From an uncultured Flavobacteriales bacterium (GTDB taxonomy: Bacteria; Bacteroidota; Bacteroidia; Flavobacteriales_D; Crocinitomicaceae), in assembly GCA_903935095.1 (NCBI GenBank), contig CAIZQH010000012.1:62001-126000 (forward strand): a stretch of DNA of 64,000 nt. The letters are read 5' to 3'. Below are positions 53,433-61,483 of this stretch, in pieces. The notes under the pieces are model-generated. The model was not told the DNA's origin. It worked only from the letters and a program-made list of their open reading frames with translations, and did not search any database. The position numbers and the translations under genes are program-made. Within the stretch, counting starts at the first letter, position 1; the number at the start of each line of letters is the position of its first letter.

Positions 53433-54284
53433 TTAAGAAACACTTTTATTAATATTTGAAACTGGGTTGAATATTTCTTCGTTGAAATTTAAATTCTCCC
53501 TAATTAAATTAAAAATAGAAACAAATTTTTCTATACTTTCCAAAATTACGTCAATGGTGAAAAAGTCAATATGTTTATCTCTCTCAAATTTAAACTCTCC
53601 CATTTTTAATGAGAATTTATAGTTTTTCATAGGCCTACTATTATTATGTAACGTATTGCGCATAATGTTAAAGAATTGCAAGAATTCTCTTATCTCTGAG
53701 AGCTGTTTAATTTGATTTTTTTCTAACTCCAATGCATTTAATATGAAGTTATATTTATTGTTAATACTTATGTATGTGGATTTGAGCTTGGTTTTAACTT
53801 CATGAATTTCTGCTTCACTAAGTTTGCCATGTATTATTTTCTCAATCCGATTGAAATTTGAGTTGAGATTTAATTCTTTATCTTGATCAGATATAACGCT
53901 ATTGTAAATCAAGTCAATAGAATCTTCAAACACAATCCATAAGTTATATACTAATGAAACTTTTTTTAATTCAATCCAAGTCTTTAAATAACCTTCTTCG
54001 CAAAGAAATCCTAAATTCGAGAAAAGATCATTTTCATCGAGGTTTGTAAAATAGGGCCTTAAAACGCCGTCTCTAAATGGTTTATCAAGCCTTGTAATAA
54101 AAAAAGGCGACAACATTCCAAAGTAATAGTCATTAATTACATTCATTATTTGTGAATAGAATGTGTTTCGAACGTCATTAGTAGTAAATAACTCAGATTT
54201 TCCAAGTTCTCTGCATTCTTCTTTAATTTTAAAAATTAATTTTAAATGATCGAGGAATTGTTTATACTCCATGTAATCTCTCAT
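53433..54284 (-). CDS. helical protein with RNxxH motif (HEPN-like), unknown function
   Basis: 283 residues, almost entirely alpha-helical. The segment FFNIMRNTLHNNSRPM carries the RNxxH pattern seen in many HEPN-like helical proteins; in RNase HEPN domains the spacing is usually R-x4-6-H, so activity is uncertain. No signal peptide or membrane helix. It is the outermost gene of the second accessory block and 265 bp from the TIR gene. A toxin or abortive-infection role is possible. Confidence 0.5.
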   Translation of the reverse strand: MRDYMEYKQFLDHLKLIFKIKEECRELGKSELFTTNDVRNTFYSQIMNVINDYYFGMLSPFFITRLDKPFRDGVLRPYFTNLDENDLFSNLGFLCEEGYLKTWIELKKVSLVYNLWIVFEDSIDLIYNSVISDQDKELNLNSNFNRIEKIIHGKLSEAEIHEVKTKLKSTYISINNKYNFILNALELEKNQIKQLSEIREFLQFFNIMRNTLHNNSRPMKNYKFSLKMGEFKFERDKHIDFFTIDVILESIEKFVSIFNLIRENLNFNEEIFNPVSNINKSVS

Positions 54285-54447
54285 TTTGAATGTTTTTAGT
54301 TTACAAAAAATATATTAGATTTATTTTGATAATTCATGTTTCATAGCTATTTCTAAAACCCAAGAAGTGATTTTGCTTGCATGTATTTTTGCAACCTAAA
54401 ATACATCAATTGAATATTGTTGGCCACCTTTTGTATAAGTGATAGGT

Positions 54448-54546
54448 TCAAATACTCTTTAGTCGTTTATTAGAAATTTGCTCTATTAACCAAGCAAGGC
54501 AGTCGTCAACAATTTGCTCTGATTCATACTGTTTATTGTCAATTTC
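54448..54546 (-). pseudogene. possible gene-end remnant after the TIR gene
   Basis: Just after the TIR stop, another frame reads a 32-residue protein-like tail including QYESEQIVDDCLAWLIEQIS and NKRLKSI before its stop. There is no start codon in that frame and no family match. It may be the truncated end of an earlier gene or cassette. Confidence 0.2.
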
Positions 54547-54548
54547 AT

Positions 54549-55436
54549 TTAACCAACAAAATTTAAAATTTCTATTTCTGCGAAGCTATATTTGTTATCT
54601 GAAACCATTTTGGGTTCATCACCGGGAAAGTAAAAAGCACTGCTGTCTTTAGTTAAATGCCCTTTCCATTTTCTCACGAATAATATTGCATTTTCATTTG
54701 AATTATTAAACTTTTGTTCCCAGGCGATACTGAAACTAAAGCCCTCACTTTTCAAAATAAATAAAGGCTTATGAACTTCCTTCTCTAGGCCAAAGTGAAA
54801 CTTCTTTTCTTGAAGTTTCTTGATTTTTTCTTCTATATCAGCAAACATATTCAAAACTTTTGTTTTTGCAACTTCTACAGCGTCAGGAGAGTTTAAATAA
54901 GACGTTCTTTTCGTTTGAAATTCTAATTCTTCATTTAATTTATCTGCTTGCTCCAAACTTTTTTCAAATAATGTTTTTTCAGGAAGCTCTTCAGTAGTAG
55001 CTAGTTTATCAAATCCCACTTCTAAATCTGCAAGTAAATTCCTTACTTGTTTAATAAAGTCATTTTCCTCTTGGGATTTGTCTTGTTCATTTGAATGATA
55101 ATGATAGGGTAGATCAATTTGTTTGTGAATGAACCCTTTTAATTTGTCAATGAGTTCGCTCTCTACTATTGGCATTATGCGTTTGCACAACGCTGTTGCA
55201 AAACCAATTTCTTGATTTATCCATTGTGTCGGAACTGAGTTTTTTGTCAAAATTGGAAGGACAATTTTGGAATGAATAATTCCGTCTGCAACTTTTTGAG
55301 CCAAAGGTTTTAATGCTTCACGATTTGAAGCAATTACAATCGGATAAAATTTAGCGCTACCTTCAAGTTCTTTAACGATCAGTGCAACTTTGTTTTTATC
55401 GAAGTCCGAATAACTTATAAATATTCCTTGTTTCAT
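54549..55436 (-). CDS. TIR domain protein
   Basis: 295 residues. The TIR domain has the box 1 strand KQGIFISYSDFDKNKV, then IHSKIVLPILTKNSVPTQWI and INQEIGFATALCKRIMPIV, where Glu in NQEIGFA occupies the catalytic position of NAD-degrading TIRs. Residues about 160-215 form a coiled coil. The C-terminal about 80 residues are a beta-rich region with no recognised fold, perhaps a sensor. It lies directly downstream of an attC-like site (55462-55597) and is the second unit of that array. Confidence 0.8.
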   Translation of the reverse strand: MKQGIFISYSDFDKNKVALIVKELEGSAKFYPIVIASNREALKPLAQKVADGIIHSKIVLPILTKNSVPTQWINQEIGFATALCKRIMPIVESELIDKLKGFIHKQIDLPYHYHSNEQDKSQEENDFIKQVRNLLADLEVGFDKLATTEELPEKTLFEKSLEQADKLNEELEFQTKRTSYLNSPDAVEVAKTKVLNMFADIEEKIKKLQEKKFHFGLEKEVHKPLFILKSEGFSFSIAWEQKFNNSNENAILFVRKWKGHLTKDSSAFYFPGDEPKMVSDNKYSFAEIEILNFVG

Positions 55437-55461
55437 ATGTCGTTGTTTGGTTTCTAAGGTT

Positions 55462-55597
55462 GGCGATAACGTTTTGCAACTACCCGAAGGTGGCGATTTC
55501 CAAGTACTAAACTGCCAACCAAGCAGAAACTTGATAGAAGTACAAGGCTTGATTGAACCACTGAAACGCCACTTTTGGGTAGGTGCTGTTATATGCC
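55462..55597 (-). repeat. attC-like recombination site 1
   Basis: An imperfect inverted repeat of about 35 bp per arm (55462-55500 and 55563-55597) encloses a 62-bp centre. Paired blocks include CTACCC/GGGTAG, GTGGCG/CGCCAC and ATAAC/GTTAT, with unpaired bases on one arm, as in integron attC sites. The total of 136 bp is within the attC range. On the minus strand it starts 14 bp after the stop of the 55611 gene and reads TATAAC to GTTAT, the order of R'' and R'. Only the AAC/GTT core fits the RYYYAAC/GTTRRRY consensus. Confidence 0.6.
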
Positions 55598-55610
55598 GTT
55601 TTTCTTGTCA

Positions 55611-56099
55611 TCATATTGGTTTAATTGTTTTCACAATATCGTCAATTTTATCAAACGGCAGGTTGCAAAGGAAGAAGTCAAGTATATTATGTTTTTTTTC
55701 GTTGCCTTCATTGAAAAGAAGTCGCATGTCAAAGCTCATTGGATAGGCAGTAAATTGTCTCCCTAACATTGTCGGTGCTTGTTCATAAGGGATTAAAGGG
55801 AAAAACTGAACTGTAACATTCTTTCTTGAACCACCTTCTAAAGTTTTTAATCTGTCGTTAAGTTGTCCTTTAAATAAAATTTCTTCGCTGAATCTCAAGA
55901 AGGACTTTGGTAAAGTTTGTTTCACCGTTTCGAGAATTTTCTCATCGAGAAAGTCGCCTTTTTGTGAGTTATAAACTTTAGGGTTGAAAGTCCTTAAATA
56001 CGGTAAATATCCTGTGAACCAATTCCATTCTGGCCCTTCAATTTGAATGACTTTTAAAACGGAAAATTCATTCATTGGTAAAACTTCAATTGCTGTCAT
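55611..56099 (-). CDS. protein of unknown function, last gene of the HEPN operon
   Basis: 162 residues, soluble. Segments such as FSVLKVIQIEGPEWNWFTGY and LGRQFTAYPMSFDMRLLF suggest an alpha/beta fold. I recognise no catalytic motif. It starts 11 bp after the TIGR02391 gene ends and stops 14 bp before the attC-like site, so it completes the first cassette-like unit. Confidence 0.5.
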   Translation of the reverse strand: MTAIEVLPMNEFSVLKVIQIEGPEWNWFTGYLPYLRTFNPKVYNSQKGDFLDEKILETVKQTLPKSFLRFSEEILFKGQLNDRLKTLEGGSRKNVTVQFFPLIPYEQAPTMLGRQFTAYPMSFDMRLLFNEGNEKKHNILDFFLCNLPFDKIDDIVKTIKPI

Positions 56100-56110
56100 A
56101 TTCTATAATT

Positions 56111-56917
56111 TTAGCATCCTGTTTTTACGCATTTGTCAAGTGTTCTATGTAGCATCGAAGCAAGTGTTAAACTATCAAGTGCATCTTGTTCGTGAATAGT
56201 CCACTTAATTTTAGGGGCGTGTGCAGTAGTATTTCTAAACATACCGAAAAGTCCTTTGATTAAGTGCATAAATCCTTTGTGTTCACTTTCTTCGGATTCT
56301 GTCGTCAAAGTGTTAAATGCAAGTTTTGGATTTTTGAGTTGTCCAAGTCCAAAAGCTTTATCAACTAAGTCTGAACCGTCAATTGTCAAGCCTGATTTAT
56401 CGCGAATTTTGTCAGCAACACTTTTGGCTGCTTCAAATACTGCATGAAAATAATTGTCTTGTAAAAGTTCTGCTCTGCAAAACAATAGAACATCAGGGTG
56501 AACTTGTCTGTCTTTTAGTTTAACTTTTAAGTTGTCTGCCCGTTGCTGTGCTTCTGGAATTGTTTTGGCTTCTAGAACTTTCCGAAATTTTCCATTGTCA
56601 AGGAGTTCAAGTCCAATAAATAAAATTCGTTTGTTAATGTCCGTTCGGAATTGTTCAAATTGTTGGTGTTTGTCTGCGTATCGAACAGGACTCAGTGTTT
56701 TTTGGATAAAGATTAATACCTTATTTGATTCTTGGTTTTTGTTCTGATAATTAACAAATGCATTATAGAGTCGTTTCCATTTTGTAATTCCTGGGTCAGT
56801 ATCTGTAATTCCTGTCTGCGCCAAGTAATACTCGATTTGAGAACCAGTATTTTGGTTTCCAAGAACTTTACAAATGCTCTCTAAAGTCTCAGCTGATATT
56901 GGTCTTTCTTTAGGCAT
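56111..56917 (-). CDS. TIGR02391 (Ymh) family HEPN protein
   Basis: 268 residues. The C-terminal half matches the Ymh/TIGR02391 pattern: HAVFEAAKSVADKIRDKSG, LIKGLFGMFRNTTAHAPKI, DALDSLTLASMLHRTLD. FRNTTAH gives R-x4-H, the HEPN ribonuclease motif. The N-terminal half is helical and less conserved. These proteins occur beside restriction and abortive systems in many genomes; their target is not established. Overlap or near-contact with the genes on either side makes it the third member of a four-gene unit. Confidence 0.8.
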   Translation of the reverse strand: MPKERPISAETLESICKVLGNQNTGSQIEYYLAQTGITDTDPGITKWKRLYNAFVNYQNKNQESNKVLIFIQKTLSPVRYADKHQQFEQFRTDINKRILFIGLELLDNGKFRKVLEAKTIPEAQQRADNLKVKLKDRQVHPDVLLFCRAELLQDNYFHAVFEAAKSVADKIRDKSGLTIDGSDLVDKAFGLGQLKNPKLAFNTLTTESEESEHKGFMHLIKGLFGMFRNTTAHAPKIKWTIHEQDALDSLTLASMLHRTLDKCVKTGC

Positions 56918-56920
56918 TTA

Positions 56921-57442
56921 TTAAGCAATCGGTTCTAAAAATTTCTGTCTTACAATTGGACTCAACTTTAGCCAATGATTAAGTATTTCAATTGAGTGTT
57001 TTAAGAGAATAAAATTTCTTGAAACATCTTCTTGATAGTTACCATTGAACTTTCCACCATGAAAAAGATTATTCCGAACATCTCTAATTGATAAGCTTAA
57101 TTTATTGATTAGAGGTTCATTCGGTTGAAACGGTCTTTCACGCCAGCCTAATTGATCATTTTCATAATTCTGAACTCTTGGTGGATGATTTGAAAGGCAC
57201 TCAATTGCAGTAATCAATATTTCAGGTCTTGGTTCATTGTCGAACGATTCCCGAATTGAGGCTGTAAATTTGCCCCAATTTGGACTGACTTTATTATTGT
57301 CACCATTTGCAAAACCTGCCGCTTTTAAAGCACATTCAAAACGTGAGAATGTAACAAAGAATTCATTAATTAAATTCTGTCCTTCAACAGTAATGCTTGA
57401 GTTTAGTCTTTTGATAAATGTCTTTGATGTCATTAGTTCCAT
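56921..57442 (-). CDS. HEPN-like protein
   Basis: 173 residues from the ATG at 57442; a TTG start would add three residues. The helical N-terminus (FVTFSRFECALKAAGFANGD) and SIRDVRNNLFHGGKFNG near residue 140 resemble HEPN proteins, with R-x4-H in RNNLFH. The pattern is closest to Apea-like or MAE-28990-like HEPN families. It is followed after 3 bp by the TIGR02391 gene, so two HEPN proteins are encoded side by side. Confidence 0.65.
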   Translation of the reverse strand: MELMTSKTFIKRLNSSITVEGQNLINEFFVTFSRFECALKAAGFANGDNNKVSPNWGKFTASIRESFDNEPRPEILITAIECLSNHPPRVQNYENDQLGWRERPFQPNEPLINKLSLSIRDVRNNLFHGGKFNGNYQEDVSRNFILLKHSIEILNHWLKLSPIVRQKFLEPIA

Positions 57443-57471
57443 GTTATGCAATAGTTGTAGGCACAGCTTTT

Positions 57472-58254
57472 TTAGTCCGCCCGCAATTTTAAATATGGCA
57501 TGTCGTACAATGTAGATTTTCTTATTTGTCCTGTATAACCTATTTTTTTAATGAGTGAAATGATTGAGTCCCCTCTTATTGGGTCTAAGCGGGGGTCAAG
57601 CACAAGTTCTTCAGCAAGTTCATTAAACAAGTGTTTGCTATCAAATGTGTAGCCGTGCATTGATATTTTTTGTTCCTTACCACGGTCATTATTACTAACA
57701 TAGAGTAATCTAACTTCGTCTTCGTGCATAAATGGTTTACGTTTTATTAATAAAGATTTTAATAAAACTTCCATTCCATTGTCAGACATTAGTTTTTTAA
57801 CGACCGTCTTTTCTTCATAGTATTTTTTTATTTCATCTTCTGTCCAGTAGAGTACTTTTCCTAAATAAAATTCGCCCCAACTAACACTGTTTTTCAAAAA
57901 CAGGTCAACCAATTTGCCGATTGTAGATTTCACTATTATTCCGTCTCTATTCGGAGCATACGCGTTCCATAATAAATATGATTCTTCAAGAAATGTCCAG
58001 CTTTGTATAAAAAAGTTCTCTAATTGCAATTCGCTAAAAGGATAATTTTCTGAGCCATCTTCTTTCCAAATTAATTGTTTCAAAAGGAACGCCTCAAATG
58101 TATCCTCGGAGTGTTTAGCCTTAAAAAGAAATAATTGGTTAGAATTTAGTGAGGTCAGAAATTTTTCAAGTGAAAACACTCGGTAAATAGGAGTAAAAAG
58201 CAAGTCGTCAATCGGTTTATCAAAATTGAGAATATTTACTGATTCTATTTTCAT
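57472..58254 (-). CDS. DUF2971 family protein
   Basis: 260 residues. DUF2971 features are IYRVFSLEKFLTSLNSNQLF at the start, WNAYAPNRDGIIVKS in the middle, and LLIKRKPFMHEDEVRLLYVS with the conserved E/D-E-x-R block. Its biochemical role is unknown; it is frequent in defence islands and as an integron cassette gene. First gene of a four-gene unit, about 115 bp downstream of the TAGATTTG promoter of leader C. Confidence 0.75.
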   Translation of the reverse strand: MKIESVNILNFDKPIDDLLFTPIYRVFSLEKFLTSLNSNQLFLFKAKHSEDTFEAFLLKQLIWKEDGSENYPFSELQLENFFIQSWTFLEESYLLWNAYAPNRDGIIVKSTIGKLVDLFLKNSVSWGEFYLGKVLYWTEDEIKKYYEEKTVVKKLMSDNGMEVLLKSLLIKRKPFMHEDEVRLLYVSNNDRGKEQKISMHGYTFDSKHLFNELAEELVLDPRLDPIRGDSIISLIKKIGYTGQIRKSTLYDMPYLKLRAD

Positions 58255-58305
58255 AATTTTTCTGCAAGTTTTAATCTAGATAAATGTCCGTTCAACTATG
58301 TTGCA

Positions 58306-58399
58306 TAACTTGTTTGTATTTGCATCTTTGCGTCAATGATTTTTTACACAAAGCAAATATCACAACATTAACAAATCTACACATTGCAAAACCAAACAA
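58306..58399 (-). promoter_or_regulatory. cassette-array leader C: promoter and half-site
   Basis: On the minus strand TTG (58397-58399), a 17-bp spacer, and TAGATTTG (58372-58379) form a promoter. 58 bp further on is ACAAGTTA (58306-58313), which resembles the 3' end (R') of an attC-like site. The same AACAAATCTA and TAACTTGT blocks recur in the same order at 63770 and 63716 ahead of the second array, each followed by the palindromic repeat 33-34 bp from the box. Confidence 0.55.
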
Positions 58400-58402
58400 A
58401 AC

Positions 58403-58441
58403 GGTAATTATACCCTAAAATACTAGTACTTATTCTATTTT
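58403..58441. repeat. palindromic repeat, copy C (degenerate)
   Basis: Starts GGTAATTATACCC and ends TAGTACTTATTC; about 24 of 39 bases match copy A without gaps. Arms are less symmetrical. Its distance to AACAAATCTA (33 bp) equals that of copy B (34 bp), which supports common origin. Confidence 0.45.
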
Positions 58442-58611
58442 TTCGTCAAGAGGAAAGTCCTATTCAAATCAACCTTCTTCAAATTCACCATTCTCAAACC
58501 GATACTGCAAATTTTGCGCATATTCAGCATTGTTGACGAACTTGAAAATTTCAGGTCATGCATAAGCCTCTTCACTTTTTGAACGCCATGAATGATAGAA
58601 AACATTAAAAA

Positions 58612-58660
58612 CTATACATTGATTGATCAATATGTATAGAAAATGCATTTTCCATACATA
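58612..58660. repeat. nested palindromes downstream of abiEii
   Basis: Bases 58631-58660 form a 30-bp palindrome with one mismatched pair, centred on GAAAATGCATTTTC. A second, overlapping inverted repeat pairs CTATACAT (58612-58619) with ATGTATAG (58632-58639) around TTGATCAA. The element starts 16 bp after the abiEii stop. It could terminate transcription, although no T-run follows, or be a protein-binding site. Confidence 0.6.
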
Positions 58661-58675
58661 AATAAGGACCGTTTT

Positions 58676-59629
58676 TCAAAGTTTAGGCAAGAACATGGCT
58701 ATTCTGGCTAGCACCTCTTCAAAATCAGGCTGACCGTTATAATATAGCTTTGAAGTGGATTGATAACGGGATTTGAATGATTCTCGAAATTCAGTTTCAA
58801 TTAATAACAAGGCGGGGTGTTCACGTAGTGGTATTTGCTTGTCGGCTCCTTTAATTCTTGCCGCTTTGTGTGCTAAGTATTCAGCACTACCGATGAATGA
58901 TTGGATGTCAGAATCACCCAATAAACAATATACATCATAGTATTGGCGCATAAAGTTTTTATCATCAGAAGCACCAGGATTGTCTTTGTTGCGGTATTTT
59001 CTGATGATCGTTTGCAGTTTTTCAATCAAGGTATAACCAGGATGATAGCATTGAACGCCAACGGCTGTATTGTTGATGTAATTACTGCTTGCATTTATTG
59101 AAACAAGGTGTTCCCAAATCCATGATGAAATATCGATTGGCTGATTGGGTGTTACTGTGTCAAAACCAGCCTCGAGTAAAATACCATCTTTAAGTCCTTC
59201 AAGTGTTGGTGTGTAACTTTGATAATACAAGCGAATTCCCCCGCTGCGGTATTTTTCGGGGTCATCAAAATCATGATCTCGCTTAATTTCAATAATTCCA
59301 TTAATTGAAAGTGATTTGGCGAGCACATCATAAAATTCTTTGCGTGCCGCTCTTACTTTGGGTTTATCTTCTTTTCCTTCGATTTCTAAACCAAAATTGG
59401 TTCGTATGTGAATGTCGATGTCCTCTGAAAAGCGATGAATTAAGCCAAATCCTTTCGATAACGAAGTGCCTCCTTTCAATTCAAACTCAATTCCCTGTTG
59501 TTGCATGGAAAACAACGCATGCATGATCCAATAGTCCTTCTCAATTAATGTAATATCAATTCCTTTTTTCGAGGATACGATGGAGAGAAGTTCCTTGAAT
59601 TCCGGGTCGTTATGAATAAAATCAAGCAT
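58676..59629 (-). CDS. abiEii: AbiEii-type nucleotidyltransferase toxin
   Basis: 317 residues of the AbiEii/AbiGii nucleotidyltransferase family. Motif I is LKGGTSLSKGFGLI and the catalytic acid pair is FSEDIDIHI. Later HPGYTLIEKLQTIIRKYRNK and FMRQYYDVYCLLGD are the family's helical motifs III and IV. Known AbiEii toxins transfer nucleotides (GTP-binding, or CMP on tRNA in MenT relatives) and stop growth, causing abortive infection. It overlaps abiEi by 8 bp. Confidence 0.9.
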   Translation of the reverse strand: MLDFIHNDPEFKELLSIVSSKKGIDITLIEKDYWIMHALFSMQQQGIEFELKGGTSLSKGFGLIHRFSEDIDIHIRTNFGLEIEGKEDKPKVRAARKEFYDVLAKSLSINGIIEIKRDHDFDDPEKYRSGGIRLYYQSYTPTLEGLKDGILLEAGFDTVTPNQPIDISSWIWEHLVSINASSNYINNTAVGVQCYHPGYTLIEKLQTIIRKYRNKDNPGASDDKNFMRQYYDVYCLLGDSDIQSFIGSAEYLAHKAARIKGADKQIPLREHPALLLIETEFRESFKSRYQSTSKLYYNGQPDFEEVLARIAMFLPKL

Positions 59630-60203
59630 GTTGCAGTACGTTTCTAACGATGGATTTTAAAGTCCGCTTTGTTTTGCCTGTTCCATATTGTTGAGTAGCC
59701 TTCATCAACACATCCGTATCGAAATTGCGTACATTGGATGGTAATTTATATACAGCATAGATTTGATCTTCCGCTAGGGTATCTAAATTATTTAATAAAT
59801 CAACGAGTAAATATTCCCTGGAGATATGTTTAGGGAAAGCGGATTTTAGTTTGAACTCAAAGGTTTTTCCATTTAGTTGAAACTCCCCTTTACGCTTATG
59901 GTTGTAAACCCATGTGGTATTGTAAAGCTGGGTTAGCCCAAGCCCTAATGAATTAAAAGTATTTGGGGAAACCAAAAGAAAATCGTCGTCCTTCAGAAAA
60001 CGTTCTACTACTTGACGATCATCCGGTGGAACAGCCCCAAATTTAGATTGCTTTGGCGCGTAATACAAGCCCTGGTTCAATTTCTCCAATGTTCCGTCTT
60101 TAGTAAGCGTCGCTAAATGCCGATCTATGGCCGTGGAATAATATTCCAGGTCAGAACGGCGATATACTTCACCTTGCTTTATATGTTGACGGAGTAGTTC
60201 CAT
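59622..60203 (-). CDS. abiEi: AbiEi-type antitoxin
   Basis: 193 residues, DUF6088/AbiEi type. The N-terminal winged helix (YRRSDLEYYSTAIDRHLATL ... LNQGLYYAPKQSKFG) binds DNA in this family and represses the operon. The C-terminal domain (FEFKLKSAFPKHISREYLLV ... KATQQYGTGKTKRTLKSI) blocks the toxin. First gene of the pair, with palindromes and a TACATTTG box just upstream. In AbiE (type IV) systems antitoxin and toxin do not form a stable complex. Confidence 0.85.
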   Translation of the reverse strand: MELLRQHIKQGEVYRRSDLEYYSTAIDRHLATLTKDGTLEKLNQGLYYAPKQSKFGAVPPDDRQVVERFLKDDDFLLVSPNTFNSLGLGLTQLYNTTWVYNHKRKGEFQLNGKTFEFKLKSAFPKHISREYLLVDLLNNLDTLAEDQIYAVYKLPSNVRNFDTDVLMKATQQYGTGKTKRTLKSIVRNVLQHA

Positions 60204-60210
60204 GACTTCA

Positions 60211-60230
60211 TTACAAATGTAAAGTACTTT
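60211..60230 (-). promoter_or_regulatory. abiE promoter box with overlapping palindromes (candidate operator)
   Basis: TACATTTG on the minus strand (60214-60221) fits TAnnTTTG and lies 10 bases before the abiEi ATG. It is embedded in TTACAAATGTAA (60211-60222) and abuts AAAGTACTTT (60221-60230), both palindromic. AbiEi proteins repress by binding inverted repeats at this position. Confidence 0.55.
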
Positions 60231-60570
60231 TTTTGAAATGCATGTAAAAAAAGGAAAAAATCATGCAGATTGGATTACAAGTAGAATTTGCTCAGAACAA
60301 ATGTGGGAGTGAAAAGGTACGTTTAGAAAAGCGATCAATAAAATAGTGCATTGACGTCCGACCCTTTCAATCGGGAGTTATCTGCAAGTACTATTTATTA
60401 TAGCTTTAGAAAAAGATCCATTAAAGGTTGCTGGTGAGAATATTTTGGGAAGGGGAGTTACTGGATTCTGCCTATTAAGTGGATGAGGTATGCGTGCTGG
60501 GTAGAGGAACGGGGGACGATTCGAAACCACCCTAATTGAAGAACCATTGACATAAAACTGGCTTCGGAAT
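60231..60570. other. gap between abiE and the truncated attC-like site
   Basis: Non-coding, AT-rich, no recognised gene. It joins the upstream side of abiE to the truncated attC-like site at 60571, so it holds the breakpoint where the second half of that site was lost. Confidence 0.5.
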
Positions 60571-60614
60571 GTGAAACTCTCCTTTTGGGCAGGGTCTGTT
60601 ATAGGGCATTTTTC
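60571..60614 (-). repeat. truncated attC-like half-site
   Basis: The 44 bases match 55561-55604 of site 1 at 34 positions without gaps, including CTTTTGGG, CTGTTATA and the final TTTTTC. It lies 17 bp after the stop of the 60632 gene, the place of an attC. The complementary left half is absent, so the site is half lost. Confidence 0.65.
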
Positions 60615-60631
60615 TCCGTTCGTCCGTTTTT

Positions 60632-61483
60632 TTAGTCTTCACCAAGCTGTTGTTTCCAAATATTTTGAATTTCTTTTTCAAAAGGTCTTTTGAATGAATA
60701 TGCTACATGAAATCCATCGTTACCTCTTTCAAACTCGTCCTTGTATATATTTATTCCTCGGAGCGTATATAAATATTCTTTGAAAGAGCCGTCTACATTT
60801 AATTCGTAGTCTTCAACACCATATATTGTAAAGTTGTTAATTACAAAATCTCCATATTGAAGTCCACCACCAACGCTGTTTACCTTGCCCTCTTTAATTA
60901 CTTGTCTAATTATGTGTAGCGGTGATAGACTTGTGTTTCCCTTGAATATAAGTTCTGCTTCATTATTACCACTTCCAAAAAATTCCATGCCGTTATTCAT
61001 TAATATTTCGTTATGGAAAGGTCTAATTGGATATGTAGATGTGTCACAGGAAAATTTAAAAACTCTAATGATATTTTTAATTGGGCAATAACCCGAAAGA
61101 ACTAATTCGCAAATTCCACCATTCTGAATAATTCCACCCAAGTCTAAAGTTGTTTTATTGAAAACCTTAAAAACCAAACCTGCTATTCCGTCCATTGAAA
61201 GGACAGTGTAACCTGGTATGTATTGTAAATTTTGCAAGATTTCATATACAGATTCTTTTACTGTGTAAGCGTTAATCGCACTTCCAACTACTCCAAGTCC
61301 AAGTTTGTAGTTGTAGTCAAGGTTTGTCATATTTGTTTCTGAACTTGTCGGGGAGTAAATTTTAATGGGAACTGAAAATATTTTTATTCCATAGTCAATG
61401 TGACCCGCTCTATCAAAACTTATTCTTGAGTCTGATGATAGCGAAATATGGTTATTCAGTCTATGTGCAATTACCAATGTCAT
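60632..61483 (-). CDS. proteasome beta-like Ntn hydrolase
   Basis: 283 residues, MTLVIAHRLNNHISLSSDSR at the start. Removing Met exposes a Thr. Counted from it, Asp is residue 17 (SSDSRIS) and Lys is residue 33 (YGIKIF), exactly the Thr1/Asp17/Lys33 triad of proteasome beta subunits and HslV. Further landmarks are LGVVGSAINAY, FFGSGNNEAEL and VNSVGGGLQYGDF, which resemble the G47, GSG and SGG motifs. It is about 60-100 residues longer than HslV or beta subunits, with insertions. A 4-bp overlap couples it to a HEPN-like gene. No unfoldase partner is nearby. Confidence 0.7.
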   Translation of the reverse strand: MTLVIAHRLNNHISLSSDSRISFDRAGHIDYGIKIFSVPIKIYSPTSSETNMTNLDYNYKLGLGVVGSAINAYTVKESVYEILQNLQYIPGYTVLSMDGIAGLVFKVFNKTTLDLGGIIQNGGICELVLSGYCPIKNIIRVFKFSCDTSTYPIRPFHNEILMNNGMEFFGSGNNEAELIFKGNTSLSPLHIIRQVIKEGKVNSVGGGLQYGDFVINNFTIYGVEDYELNVDGSFKEYLYTLRGINIYKDEFERGNDGFHVAYSFKRPFEKEIQNIWKQQLGED

